64,000 nucleotides of DNA from Motilimonas sp. E26. Lineage in GTDB: Bacteria; Pseudomonadota; Gammaproteobacteria; Enterobacterales; CBDFNC01. The stretch covers positions 186,975-250,974 of the forward strand of contig NZ_JAIBHJ010000003.1 in assembly GCF_021278025.1 (NCBI RefSeq), in the 5' to 3' direction. Below, one piece after another: positions 56,979-64,000 of the stretch (the stretch's first letter is position 1; every line of letters begins with the position of its first letter). The position numbers were made by a program, and so were the translations under genes. Under the pieces are notes generated by a model. The model saw only the letters and a program-made list of their open reading frames with translations. It ran no database searches and was not told the origin of the DNA.

Positions 56979-57980
56979 ATGATAGAAGCGGATAGACTGA
57001 TCAGCAGTAGTGCGAGTTTACAAGAAGAGGTGGTTGACCGTGCCATCCGACCTAAGTTACTGCAAGATTATACCGGTCAAGAGCAAGTTAAAAGCCAAAT
57101 GGAAATCTTCATTGAGGCGGCGCGTCGTCGTAGTGAAGCCCTTGATCACCTGCTGATTTTTGGTCCGCCGGGGTTAGGTAAAACCACCTTAGCGAATATT
57201 GTTGCCAATGAGCTTGAGGTAAACATTAAAACCACCTCAGGCCCGGTGCTGGAAAAAGCCGGGGATTTAGCGGCACTGCTAACTAACCTTGAACCCAATG
57301 ATGTGCTGTTTATTGATGAAATCCACCGTTTGAGTCCGGTGGTGGAAGAGATCCTCTATCCCGCGATGGAAGATTATCAGCTTGATATTATGATAGGTGA
57401 GGGTCCTGCGGCGCGCTCAATTAAGCTCGACTTACCACCTTTTACTCTTATTGGCGCAACGACAAGAGCGGGTTCGTTAACCTCTCCTCTACGGGACCGT
57501 TTTGGCATAGTGCAGCGCCTAGAATTTTATGATGTGCCATCCTTAACACAGATTGTTAAACGCAGCGCCCATTATTTAGCGTTGGATATGGATGGTGATG
57601 CCTGTATTGAAGTGGCAAGGCGCTCACGTGGTACGCCACGAATTGCTAACCGATTGCTGCGTCGCGTACGCGATTACGCAGAGGTAAAACACGAAGGGAA
57701 AGTAAATCAATTTGCGGCTAAGGCTGCGTTAGATATGCTGGAAGTGGATAACCAAGGTTTTGATTTAATGGATCGCAAATTATTGGATGCCATTATCGAT
57801 AAGTTTATGGGTGGGCCTGTTGGTTTAGACAACCTTGCAGCTGCCATTGGTGAAGAGCGTGAGACCATTGAAGATGTGCTGGAGCCTTATTTGATTCAGC
57901 AAGGTTTTTTACAACGCACTCCACGTGGACGAATTGCCACAGACCGTGCCTATTTGCATTTAGGTTACCAGAAAGATTAA
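56979..57980 (+). CDS. ruvB: Holliday junction branch migration ATPase RuvB
   Basis: 333 residues. Walker A is [14 protein letters not shown], Walker B is [11 protein letters not shown], sensor 1 is [11 protein letters not shown], and the arginine finger region is [16 protein letters not shown]-terminal winged helix ends [14 protein letters not shown]. Works with RuvA to drive branch migration. The 317-bp gap to tolQ contains no ybgC, which often sits there. Confidence 0.98.
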   Translation: MIEADRLISSSASLQEEVVDRAIRPKLLQDYTGQEQVKSQMEIFIEAARRRSEALDHLLIFGPPGLGKTTLANIVANELEVNIKTTSGPVLEKAGDLAALLTNLEPNDVLFIDEIHRLSPVVEEILYPAMEDYQLDIMIGEGPAARSIKLDLPPFTLIGATTRAGSLTSPLRDRFGIVQRLEFYDVPSLTQIVKRSAHYLALDMDGDACIEVARRSRGTPRIANRLLRRVRDYAEVKHEGKVNQFAAKAALDMLEVDNQGFDLMDRKLLDAIIDKFMGGPVGLDNLAAAIGEERETIEDVLEPYLIQQGFLQRTPRGRIATDRAYLHLGYQKD

Positions 57981-58297
57981 ACTTTTTACTTAGCTGTAAT
58001 CTAAAGAGGCTAATCTTAAAATTCATTTGTTGCAGAAAAGACGAATGTTTTATTTTTTTCGATTTTAAAGGGTATTCACTTAAGATACTGATTGTAGTTG
58101 GAAGATGAATCTTTTTTTATTTGCGGTCAGGTGAAATTAATTTTAGGCTGTATCACGTATCCTAGTGAGAAAAGCTCAGCTATAGTAGCGCCGAAATTAG
58201 CCAAGCCGAGGTGTGGTTTGGCAAGATAGAACTAATCATAAATTAATTTGAATTTAATCGCTGGTTGATGGCGATTTTTCAGCAGGAGTAATAGTCA

Positions 58298-58990
58298 GTG
58301 CACGCAGATATGTCGTTTATCGGGTTGATTTCTCAAGCCAGCTTTTTAGTTAAAGCGGTCATGCTTATTTTACTTGGTATGTCACTGGCGTCTTGGACGA
58401 TCATTTTTCAGCGTAATAAAGCACTTAAGCTAGCGAATAAAAGTGTTGACCGGTTTGAAGACAGATTTTGGTCAGGTATCGATCTCTCTAAACTTTATCA
58501 AGAAAGTTCAGCACGACGTGAAAGTTTGCAAGGCAGCGAAAAATTGTTTCACGCTGGTTTTAAAGAATACATTCGTTTGCATAAATCGGTAGGTCGCACA
58601 CCAGAAACCTTAATGGAAGGCACCTATCGCACGATGCGCGTGACCTTATCACGTGAAATTGATGATCTAGAATCATCATTACCTACGTTAGCAACCATAG
58701 GTTCAATCAGTCCATATATTGGTTTATTTGGTACGGTTTGGGGGATTATGACTGCCTTCATCGCCTTAGGCGAAGTGCAACAGGCTACGCTAAGCATGGT
58801 TGCTCCCGGTATTGCTGAAGCTTTGATTGCAACCGCAATGGGGTTGTTTGCTGCTATTCCTGCAGTTATTGCTTACAACCGCTTTTCTCACCAAGTAGGT
58901 CGCCTTGAAAACAGCTATGCTAACTTTATGGAAGAGTTTACGTCGATATTGCAACGTCAATCCATGAGTGAACAAGGAAGCCAAGCATGA
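58298..58990 (+). CDS. tolQ: Tol-Pal system proton channel subunit TolQ
   Basis: 230 residues, ExbB/MotA-like inner-membrane protein with three transmembrane helices (first [18 protein letters not shown]; second and third around [20 protein letters not shown] and [18 protein letters not shown]). GTG start at 58298 after GCAGGAG; ATG 58310 is an alternative. Its stop overlaps tolR (ATGA). Confidence 0.95.
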   Translation: MHADMSFIGLISQASFLVKAVMLILLGMSLASWTIIFQRNKALKLANKSVDRFEDRFWSGIDLSKLYQESSARRESLQGSEKLFHAGFKEYIRLHKSVGRTPETLMEGTYRTMRVTLSREIDDLESSLPTLATIGSISPYIGLFGTVWGIMTAFIALGEVQQATLSMVAPGIAEALIATAMGLFAAIPAVIAYNRFSHQVGRLENSYANFMEEFTSILQRQSMSEQGSQA

Positions 58991-59424
58991 TGTACGGGGG
59001 GTATCAACGCAAACGCCGTAGACCGGTTGCTGAGATCAACGTGGTGCCATACATTGACGTTATGCTAGTGCTGTTGATCATCTTTATGGCGACAGTGCCG
59101 ATTATTACTCAAGGGGTAAAAGTTGACCTGCCGCAAACAGCTGAAGCAGAGTCAATGTCACAAGATGCGAAGCCACCGTTAGTGGCTTCGGTTGATATTG
59201 ATGGTAATTACTTCTTAGATGTTGGTGACAGTAGTGATGAGCCATTAGCGGATAGTGAGCTTATTTCTTTAGTGCAGGCTCACATGCAGCTTGACCCAAC
59301 TGTTCCTGTTGTGGTGAAAGGTGATGGCGCAGTGGCGTATGAACAAGTTGTTCGTTTAATGGTGTTATTACAACAAGCTGGGGTGCCATCGGTTGGCTTA
59401 ATGACTCAGCCACAAGAACAATAG
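58987..59424 (+). CDS. tolR: Tol-Pal system protein TolR
   Basis: 145 residues, single transmembrane helix with the proton-relay Asp ([19 protein letters not shown]), then a periplasmic ExbD-like domain ([17 protein letters not shown]). Partner of TolQ and TolA. Start overlaps the tolQ stop by four bases. Confidence 0.96.
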   Translation: MMYGGYQRKRRRPVAEINVVPYIDVMLVLLIIFMATVPIITQGVKVDLPQTAEAESMSQDAKPPLVASVDIDGNYFLDVGDSSDEPLADSELISLVQAHMQLDPTVPVVVKGDGAVAYEQVVRLMVLLQQAGVPSVGLMTQPQEQ

Positions 59425-59435
59425 CAGGGAATGCC

Positions 59436-60572
59436 GTGAAGTCTCGATTTGGTTTACCTTTTATCATTGCTTGTGTGTTGCATGTGGTATTGGCCATTGT
59501 TTTTATCGTAGGGATTGATTTTAAGAAGGAGCCGACACCGCCTCCGTCAGGCTCTGCTATTAATGCTGTGGTGATCGATCAAGCGACAGTTGACGCACAA
59601 GTTAGCAAAATTAAACAAAAAGAAGCGCAAAAGCGACGCGATGAAGCGGAGCGTATTGCCGCTGCTAATGAAGAATTAGAGCGTGTAAAAGAATTAGCCG
59701 AGCAAGAGCGTGAACGACAACTTGCCGAACAAAAAAAAGTAGAGCAACTTGAAGTTGAGCGTAAGAACAAAGAAGCAGAGCGTACTGCAGCAGAAGAGGC
59801 TGCAAAAGTCGCTGCAGCGGCATTAGCAGCGAAAGAAGCCGAACGCAAACTGGCAGAAGAAGCGGCGCAACAGGCAGATAGAGTGAGGCAACAAAAAGAA
59901 GCTGAACGTAAGGAAGCTGAGCAAAAGGCACTGCAAGCAGAGCAAGCTCGCAAAGAAAAAGAAGCGCAGCGCGTGGCAGCAGAGCAAGCAGCAGCTAAGG
60001 CAGCGGCAGAACAAAAAGCAGCAGAAGAAGCGGCGAAGAAGGCTGAAGCCGAGAAACAAAAGAAATTAGAAGAAACCAAGAAAGCAGAAGCAGAGAAGAA
60101 AGCCGCAGAAGAAGCCGCTAAAAAGGCTGAGGCAGAGAAAAAGCGCCAGCAAGAAGAAGCGAAAAAAGCCAAAGAACAAGCTGAGCGAGAAGCGGCAGAG
60201 CGCAAGCGTAAAGCAGCAGAAGCAAAGCGACAAAGTGAGTTGGAGGCCTTAATGGCTGCCGAGTTTGCGGCTGAGCAAAGCAATGCTTTAACTTCACGTC
60301 AGATCTCTGAGAAAGGTAAATATATGGCCTTGATCAAAGACAAGGTTGAGCGCAATTGGCGGGTTGAGTCGGGTTGGAAAGGTAAATATTGCTTACTTAA
60401 TATTCGCTTAGCGAATAACGGTTTGGTGCTTGAAACAAAACGGGTAGAAGGTGATGGTCAGGTTTGTCGCTCTGCTATTGCCGCTGTGCGCCAGGCGAAT
60501 AGTTTGCCTGTACCTAAAGATCCGGCTGTGTTAGCTGAATTTAAAGATTTTAATTTACGTTTAGAGCCATAA
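59436..60572 (+). CDS. tolA: Tol-Pal envelope-spanning protein TolA
   Basis: 378 residues starting at GTG. One N-terminal transmembrane helix ([19 protein letters not shown]), about 220 residues of Ala/Glu/Lys-rich helical domain II that spans the periplasm, and a compact C-terminal domain III ([14 protein letters not shown]...[13 protein letters not shown]) that contacts TolB/Pal. The low-complexity middle makes long spurious frames on the other strand. Confidence 0.95.
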   Translation: MKSRFGLPFIIACVLHVVLAIVFIVGIDFKKEPTPPPSGSAINAVVIDQATVDAQVSKIKQKEAQKRRDEAERIAAANEELERVKELAEQERERQLAEQKKVEQLEVERKNKEAERTAAEEAAKVAAAALAAKEAERKLAEEAAQQADRVRQQKEAERKEAEQKALQAEQARKEKEAQRVAAEQAAAKAAAEQKAAEEAAKKAEAEKQKKLEETKKAEAEKKAAEEAAKKAEAEKKRQQEEAKKAKEQAEREAAERKRKAAEAKRQSELEALMAAEFAAEQSNALTSRQISEKGKYMALIKDKVERNWRVESGWKGKYCLLNIRLANNGLVLETKRVEGDGQVCRSAIAAVRQANSLPVPKDPAVLAEFKDFNLRLEP

Positions 60573-60603
60573 ACTTAGGGTCATAAAAGGAACGTTTCGA
60601 ATT

Positions 60604-61914
60604 ATGAAAAATAAATTACTGATGTTAATTGGTTTGTGGTTCGCAGTGATTGCGAACGCTCACGCCAAGCTAGAGATAGTCGTCACGGAGGGTGTCGACA
60701 CCGCTCGCGTAGTTGCAGTGCTGCCTTTTAAATTTGAAGGTGAGGGCGTTGCGCCACAAGATTTAGCTGAAATAGTCAGTACCGACTTAATGCGCAGTGG
60801 TAAATTTAATCCATTGGCTCGTTCTAAAATGCCACAAACGCCATCATTGAGTTCAGACATTGATTTTAATGCTTGGGCCAGTTTAGGCGCGGAAGCCTTG
60901 GTGACTGGCGTGGTGACGATGCCTGAGCCCGGTAAGTATCAAGTGACCTTTGAATTAGTGGACGTGATTAGTGGTCAGCAAGGTAATAGTGCAACTTATG
61001 TATTAGATAAACGCCGCAGCGTGGTGAAAGAAAGTCAAATGCGTCAGTACGCTCATCGTATTAGCGACATCGTTTACGAAAAACTCACGGGTGAGAAAGG
61101 GGCTTTTTTAACACGTATTGCTTATATTGCTGTTGATCAAACAGACAAATACCCTTACCAGTTGCGTATTTCAGATTATGATGGTTTTGGTGAAAAATTA
61201 GTTGTTCGCTCGCAAGAGCCTCTCATGTCTCCATCTTGGTCACCTGATGGCCGTAAATTGGCTTATGTTAGTTTTGAAAACAATCGTTCGCAGATTTATA
61301 TTCAGGATATTTATACCCAAGAGCGCACTCAGTTAACCTCATTCCCATCGATTAATGGTGCGCCTAAATGGTCACCTGATGGCCAACAAATGGCAATGGT
61401 ACTTTCAAAAGACGGCCAGCCAGATATCTATGTTATGAATATCCGCACTCGTGATTTGCGACGTGTGACTTCGCACCGCTCAATAGACACCGAACCAAGT
61501 TGGGATCCTAGCGGTAAATCGTTGATATTTTCGTCTGAGCGCGGTGGTAAACCACAAATTTATAGAGTAGATTTAGCCACCAATGAGACCAAGCGTTTGA
61601 CTTGGGAAGGTGAGATGAACTTAGGTGGTTCATTGACTTTTGACGGTAAAAATTTAGTGATGGTAAGCCGTAATAAAGGGCAGTACCAAATAGCTCGCCA
61701 AGATTTAGAAACGGGTGATTTATTTGTACTTACTGCATCTAGCCTTGACGAATCACCCAGTGTTGCCCCCAATGGCAGTATGATTATTTACAGCACAATT
61801 TATGGCGGTAAAAAGAATTTAGCTTTGGTCTCAATGGATGGTCGTTTTAAAGCGAAACTGCCTGCTCGTAGCGGTGAAGTAAGGGCGCCAGCTTGGTCGC
61901 CTTATTTAAATTAA
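60604..61914 (+). CDS. tolB: Tol-Pal system periplasmic protein TolB
   Basis: 436 residues with a signal peptide ([14 protein letters not shown]). An N-terminal alpha/beta domain is followed by a six-bladed beta-propeller with repeated [19 protein letters not shown] units ([35 protein letters not shown]). Binds Pal and TolA. Confidence 0.97.
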   Translation: MKNKLLMLIGLWFAVIANAHAKLEIVVTEGVDTARVVAVLPFKFEGEGVAPQDLAEIVSTDLMRSGKFNPLARSKMPQTPSLSSDIDFNAWASLGAEALVTGVVTMPEPGKYQVTFELVDVISGQQGNSATYVLDKRRSVVKESQMRQYAHRISDIVYEKLTGEKGAFLTRIAYIAVDQTDKYPYQLRISDYDGFGEKLVVRSQEPLMSPSWSPDGRKLAYVSFENNRSQIYIQDIYTQERTQLTSFPSINGAPKWSPDGQQMAMVLSKDGQPDIYVMNIRTRDLRRVTSHRSIDTEPSWDPSGKSLIFSSERGGKPQIYRVDLATNETKRLTWEGEMNLGGSLTFDGKNLVMVSRNKGQYQIARQDLETGDLFVLTASSLDESPSVAPNGSMIIYSTIYGGKKNLALVSMDGRFKAKLPARSGEVRAPAWSPYLN

Positions 61915-61944
61915 TCTAGCAATTAACAGTAACAGGAATAATTT

Positions 61945-62487
61945 ATGCAATTGAACAAAATATTAAAGGGCTTAGCAATCACTCTTCCTTTAATGACGCT
62001 AGCAGCATGTAGCTCGAATGATAAAAAATTTGAAGACCAAAGTTCAGAAATGAATAATGGTGCTGAAGTGACAGATGGAAGCGATAGCGGCGTTGATACG
62101 GATGCTATTTCACCAATGGATATGTCGTTTGAGGAAAAGCTTGCTGCTAAATACGGCCAAGCAATTTTAGAGAACACTATTTCATTTGCTTACGATCAGT
62201 CTGAAATTGCACCTGAATATCGTGTGGTACTAAACGCCCATGCACAATATTTAGTTGAGTCACAAAAATCAGTAACGATTGAAGGGCACACCGATGAGCG
62301 TGGTACGCCAGAGTATAACATCGCACTGGGCGAGCGTCGTGCATTGTCGGTTGTACGTTACTTGCAAAGCATGGGGGTTCCTGCAACTCAGCTGAGCACA
62401 GTGAGTTACGGTGAAGAGAAACCTGCTAATTTTTCTCATTCTGACGCGGCCTATGCAGAAAACCGTCGCGCAGTATTAATTTACTAA
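61945..62487 (+). CDS. pal: Peptidoglycan-associated lipoprotein Pal
   Basis: 180 residues. Lipoprotein signal ending LAACSS, an acidic linker and an OmpA-like peptidoglycan-binding domain (ISFAYDQSEIAPEY, EGHTDERGTPEYNIALGERR). Anchors the Tol complex to the outer membrane. Confidence 0.97.
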   Translation: MQLNKILKGLAITLPLMTLAACSSNDKKFEDQSSEMNNGAEVTDGSDSGVDTDAISPMDMSFEEKLAAKYGQAILENTISFAYDQSEIAPEYRVVLNAHAQYLVESQKSVTIEGHTDERGTPEYNIALGERRALSVVRYLQSMGVPATQLSTVSYGEEKPANFSHSDAAYAENRRAVLIY

Positions 62488-62503
62488 GGGTAAGCTACAG
62501 CTT

Positions 62504-63241
62504 ATGCAAACTATAATGAAAACGGCCATCTCTGTGGCCGTTCTTTTTACGGCTGTGACTGCTTATGCGGCCGCACCGGTAACAGATGCTCGTAACAGTG
62601 GTAATAAGGGTGATCTTGAGACTCGTCTGAGCACTCTTGAGCGTATGATAGATGCACGAAACCAAATGCAATTTGATATCCAGCAACAGCTGAATCAATT
62701 GCAAAGTGAGATGAATAGTCTAACGGGATCAATGGAACGGCAAAATCATAAGATTGAGCAGATCCAGACTCGTCAACGTGAACTGTATCAGGAAATAGAT
62801 AACAAACTCTCGCAACCCGCTGTGGTGGAGCCTGCTGTTGACGCGACAGAAAATGCAGCTCCTGTTAATGAAAAGTCAGCTTATGAAGATGCAGTGAAGC
62901 TCGTTCTTCAAGACAAGCAATATGATCAAGCGATAGTGGCCTTCCAAGGTTTTATCTCAACTTATCCCGATTCAAGTTATGGCGCCAATGCGCATTATTG
63001 GCTTGGACAGCTACTATTTAATGCTGAACAGCGTGAAGCTGCGAAAAAAGAATTTGATATTGTGGCGAATAAATATCCTGATTCGAACAAACGGGGTGAG
63101 GCGTTGTTAAAAAGTGGCATCATTGCTGAGTACTTAGGAAATAAAGCAGAAGCGATTAGTTTATACGAGCAAGTCCTTACTGATTATCCTGGTTCATCTT
63201 CTGCAAAGTTAGCAGAGCCGCGAGTTTCAGCCTTAAAGTAA
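62504..63241 (+). CDS. cpoB: Cell division coordinator CpoB (YbgF)
   Basis: 245 residues. A signal peptide (SVAVLFTAVTAYAA) is followed by an N-terminal trimerising coiled coil (LETRLSTLERMIDARNQMQF onward) and a C-terminal TPR domain (YEDAVKLVLQDKQYDQAIVAF, LGQLLFNAEQREAAKKEF). Links Tol-Pal to peptidoglycan synthesis. Last gene of the tol operon. An ATG at 62516 is an alternative start. Confidence 0.94.
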   Translation: MQTIMKTAISVAVLFTAVTAYAAAPVTDARNSGNKGDLETRLSTLERMIDARNQMQFDIQQQLNQLQSEMNSLTGSMERQNHKIEQIQTRQRELYQEIDNKLSQPAVVEPAVDATENAAPVNEKSAYEDAVKLVLQDKQYDQAIVAFQGFISTYPDSSYGANAHYWLGQLLFNAEQREAAKKEFDIVANKYPDSNKRGEALLKSGIIAEYLGNKAEAISLYEQVLTDYPGSSSAKLAEPRVSALK

Positions 63242-63351
63242 AAAAAATGTATCGCAATTGCTACTAATTTAGCTTGTTTGCCTGATAAGTAAGCAGTCGG
63301 GAAAAAAAATACATTTTTAAGTTGCACTGGATTTAGAAATCCGTAATATTA

Positions 63352-63376
63352 GCCGCCGTTGCCTAGGCGGCTTTGC
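63352..63376 (+). terminator. Probable terminator after the tol operon
   Basis: GCCGCC / GGCGGC stem around an eight-base loop (GTTGCCTA), followed by TTTGCTTA, about 110 bases after cpoB. Weak T run. The rest of 63242-63462 has no gene. Confidence 0.55.
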
Positions 63377-63462
63377 TTAGCGGATTTAGGTGACAGTTTA
63401 AAGAATCTAAATCAGATTAGGTCGTTATAAATAACTAACGTTCCATCTCTTAAGAGAAAAAA

Positions 63463-63530
63463 TTTGGTTGCTTGTGTTGCAGTTGAGAGCGTACAGCAGA
63501 ACTGCGAAATTCAGTACTAGCATTCCAGAG
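63463..63530 (+). repeat. tRNA-like degenerate repeat, unit 1
   Basis: Most divergent unit (TTTGGTTGCTTGTGTTGCAG...). It contains the core hairpin GCAGTT...AACTGC and the ending AGCATTCCAG shared with the other units. Lies about 88 bp before unit 2. Confidence 0.75.
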
Positions 63531-63552
63531 AAAAAAATTCAAACACAGATTC

Positions 63553-63620
63553 GGGTTGTTAGTGTTGCAGTTGAAAGCGTAGAGCAGAACTGCGAAATTC
63601 AGCACTAGCATTCCAGCGAA
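63553..63620 (+). repeat. tRNA-like degenerate repeat, unit 2
   Basis: Begins GGGTTGTTAG exactly like the tRNA-Lys gene 180 bp downstream and shares CAGTTG and GTAGAGCAG with it. It then diverges after an inserted GCAGTT/AACTGC hairpin and lacks the T arm and acceptor end, so it is not a functional tRNA. Confidence 0.85.
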
Positions 63621-63642
63621 AGAAAATGTTAAACACAAATTC

Positions 63643-63710
63643 GGGTTGTTAGTGCTGCAGTTGAAGGCGTAGAGCAGAACTGCGAAAGTCAGCGTTATCA
63701 TTCCAGCGAA
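63643..63710 (+). repeat. tRNA-like degenerate repeat, unit 3
   Basis: Very close to unit 2, 90 bp further on, and 90 bp before the true tRNA-Lys start, so the tRNA sits in phase with the repeat array. Confidence 0.85.
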
Positions 63711-63732
63711 AGAAAAATTTAAACGAAAATTC

Positions 63733-63808
63733 GGGTTGTTAGCTCAGTTGGTAGAGCAGTTGACTTTTAATCAATTGGTCGAAGGTTCAAATCCTTCACA
63801 ACCCACCA
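63733..63808 (+). tRNA. tRNA-Lys (anticodon TTT)
   Basis: 76 bases with a complete cloverleaf: acceptor GGGTTGT / ACAACCC, D-arm AGCTCAGTTGGTAGAGC, anticodon loop CTTTTAA with anticodon TTT, T-arm GAAGGTTCAAATCCTTC, and an encoded CCA end. Identical in its first 43 bases to the second copy at the window end. Confidence 0.97.
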
Positions 63809-63864
63809 AATTTAAAACATCGGTTTGATGTTGAAGTAAGTAAGACAAAATTTAGAACAAATTC

Positions 63865-63932
63865 GGGTTGTTAGTGTTGCAGTTGAAAGTGTAGAGCATA
63901 ACTGCGAAAGTCAGCACAGGCACTCTAGAATT
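63865..63932 (+). repeat. tRNA-like degenerate repeat, unit 4
   Basis: Same family as units 1-3 (GGGTTGTTAGTGTTGCAG start, AACTGC partner), lying between the two tRNA-Lys genes, with more change in its 3' part. Confidence 0.8.
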
Positions 63933-63957
63933 AAGATAAAAATTTAAAGATAAATAC

Positions 63958-64000
63958 GGGTTGTTAGCTCAGTTGGTAGAGCAGTTGACTTTTAATCAAT
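63958..64000 (+). tRNA. tRNA-Lys (TTT), second copy, cut by the window end
   Basis: The 43 bases present are identical to the first 43 of the tRNA-Lys at 63733, through the anticodon TTT. The 3' half lies beyond the window. Confidence 0.92.

Noticed and set aside
59579..60283. Long minus-strand open frame (234 codons) opposite tolA
   Set aside because: It is the shadow of the Ala/Lys/Glu-rich repeat region of TolA. Its Ser/Ala/Cys-rich composition is an antisense artefact.

Overview
The window is chromosomal DNA from a marine-type gammaproteobacterium, most likely of the order Alteromonadales or a close relative. The basis is gene order and family content: xni-ppnN, queF/syd with DUF2310-DUF2789-DUF3301-DUF3549 neighbours, a trpE-G-D-CF-B-A operon divergent from trpH/rnm, cmoAB, ruvCAB followed by tolQRAB-pal-cpoB, and tRNA-Lys genes. 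I cannot name the genus from the sequence alone. Most of the window is conserved housekeeping core broken by short accessory stretches.

Layout. 0-6.3 kb (minus strand): flap endonuclease Xni, nucleosidase PpnN, an active-looking diguanylate cyclase and a TPR protein with a degenerate GGDEF domain. 6.3-12 kb: queF, syd, a run of small conserved proteins, and a YqcC-TruC fusion. 12-16 kb: a PtsG-like glucose transporter, then small membrane proteins, including a DKNYY-repeat gene broken by an exact 22-bp tandem duplication. 16-23 kb: the trp operon, preceded by a readable attenuator (a 17-residue leader peptide with three consecutive Trp codons and mutually exclusive hairpins). 23-27 kb: rnm, yciO, rluB and a YebC-family paralogue. 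26.8-27.7 kb: two small orphan genes, the second lying between 16-bp direct repeats. 27.8-31.2 kb: a three-gene module of retropepsin-like lipoprotein, inactive-transglutaminase membrane protein and glutamate-ligase-like ATP-grasp enzyme. 31.2-34.6 kb: cmoB, cmoA and metY.

34.9-41.2 kb is the most interesting region. Six tightly packed, mostly overlapping genes encode a KASIII-like condensing enzyme, an NAD-dependent epimerase/3beta-HSD-like reductase, a metallo-beta-lactamase-fold hydrolase, a PaaK/CoF390-synthetase-like adenylating enzyme, an ATP-grasp ligase and a GNAT/FemAB-like acyltransferase. Together they look like a compact biosynthetic operon for an undetermined, probably acyl-derived small molecule. 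A 75-bp miniature inverted-repeat element lies on its left. On its right lie a decayed 3' end of a second MetY-type gene and a half-length MFS transporter, which suggests past rearrangement.

42-52 kb: a TraT-family lipoprotein, a TatA-family subunit beside a Tat-exported PhoX phosphatase with a Pho-box-like promoter, a TPR protein, an Ntn-type amidohydrolase, a membrane diguanylate cyclase and a 265-bp MITE-like element. 52-63 kb: fmdB-like gene, aspS, nudB, yebC, ruvC, ruvA, ruvB and the complete Tol-Pal operon. The window ends in a tRNA-Lys array in which real tRNA genes are interspersed with roughly 90-bp tRNA-like degenerate repeats.
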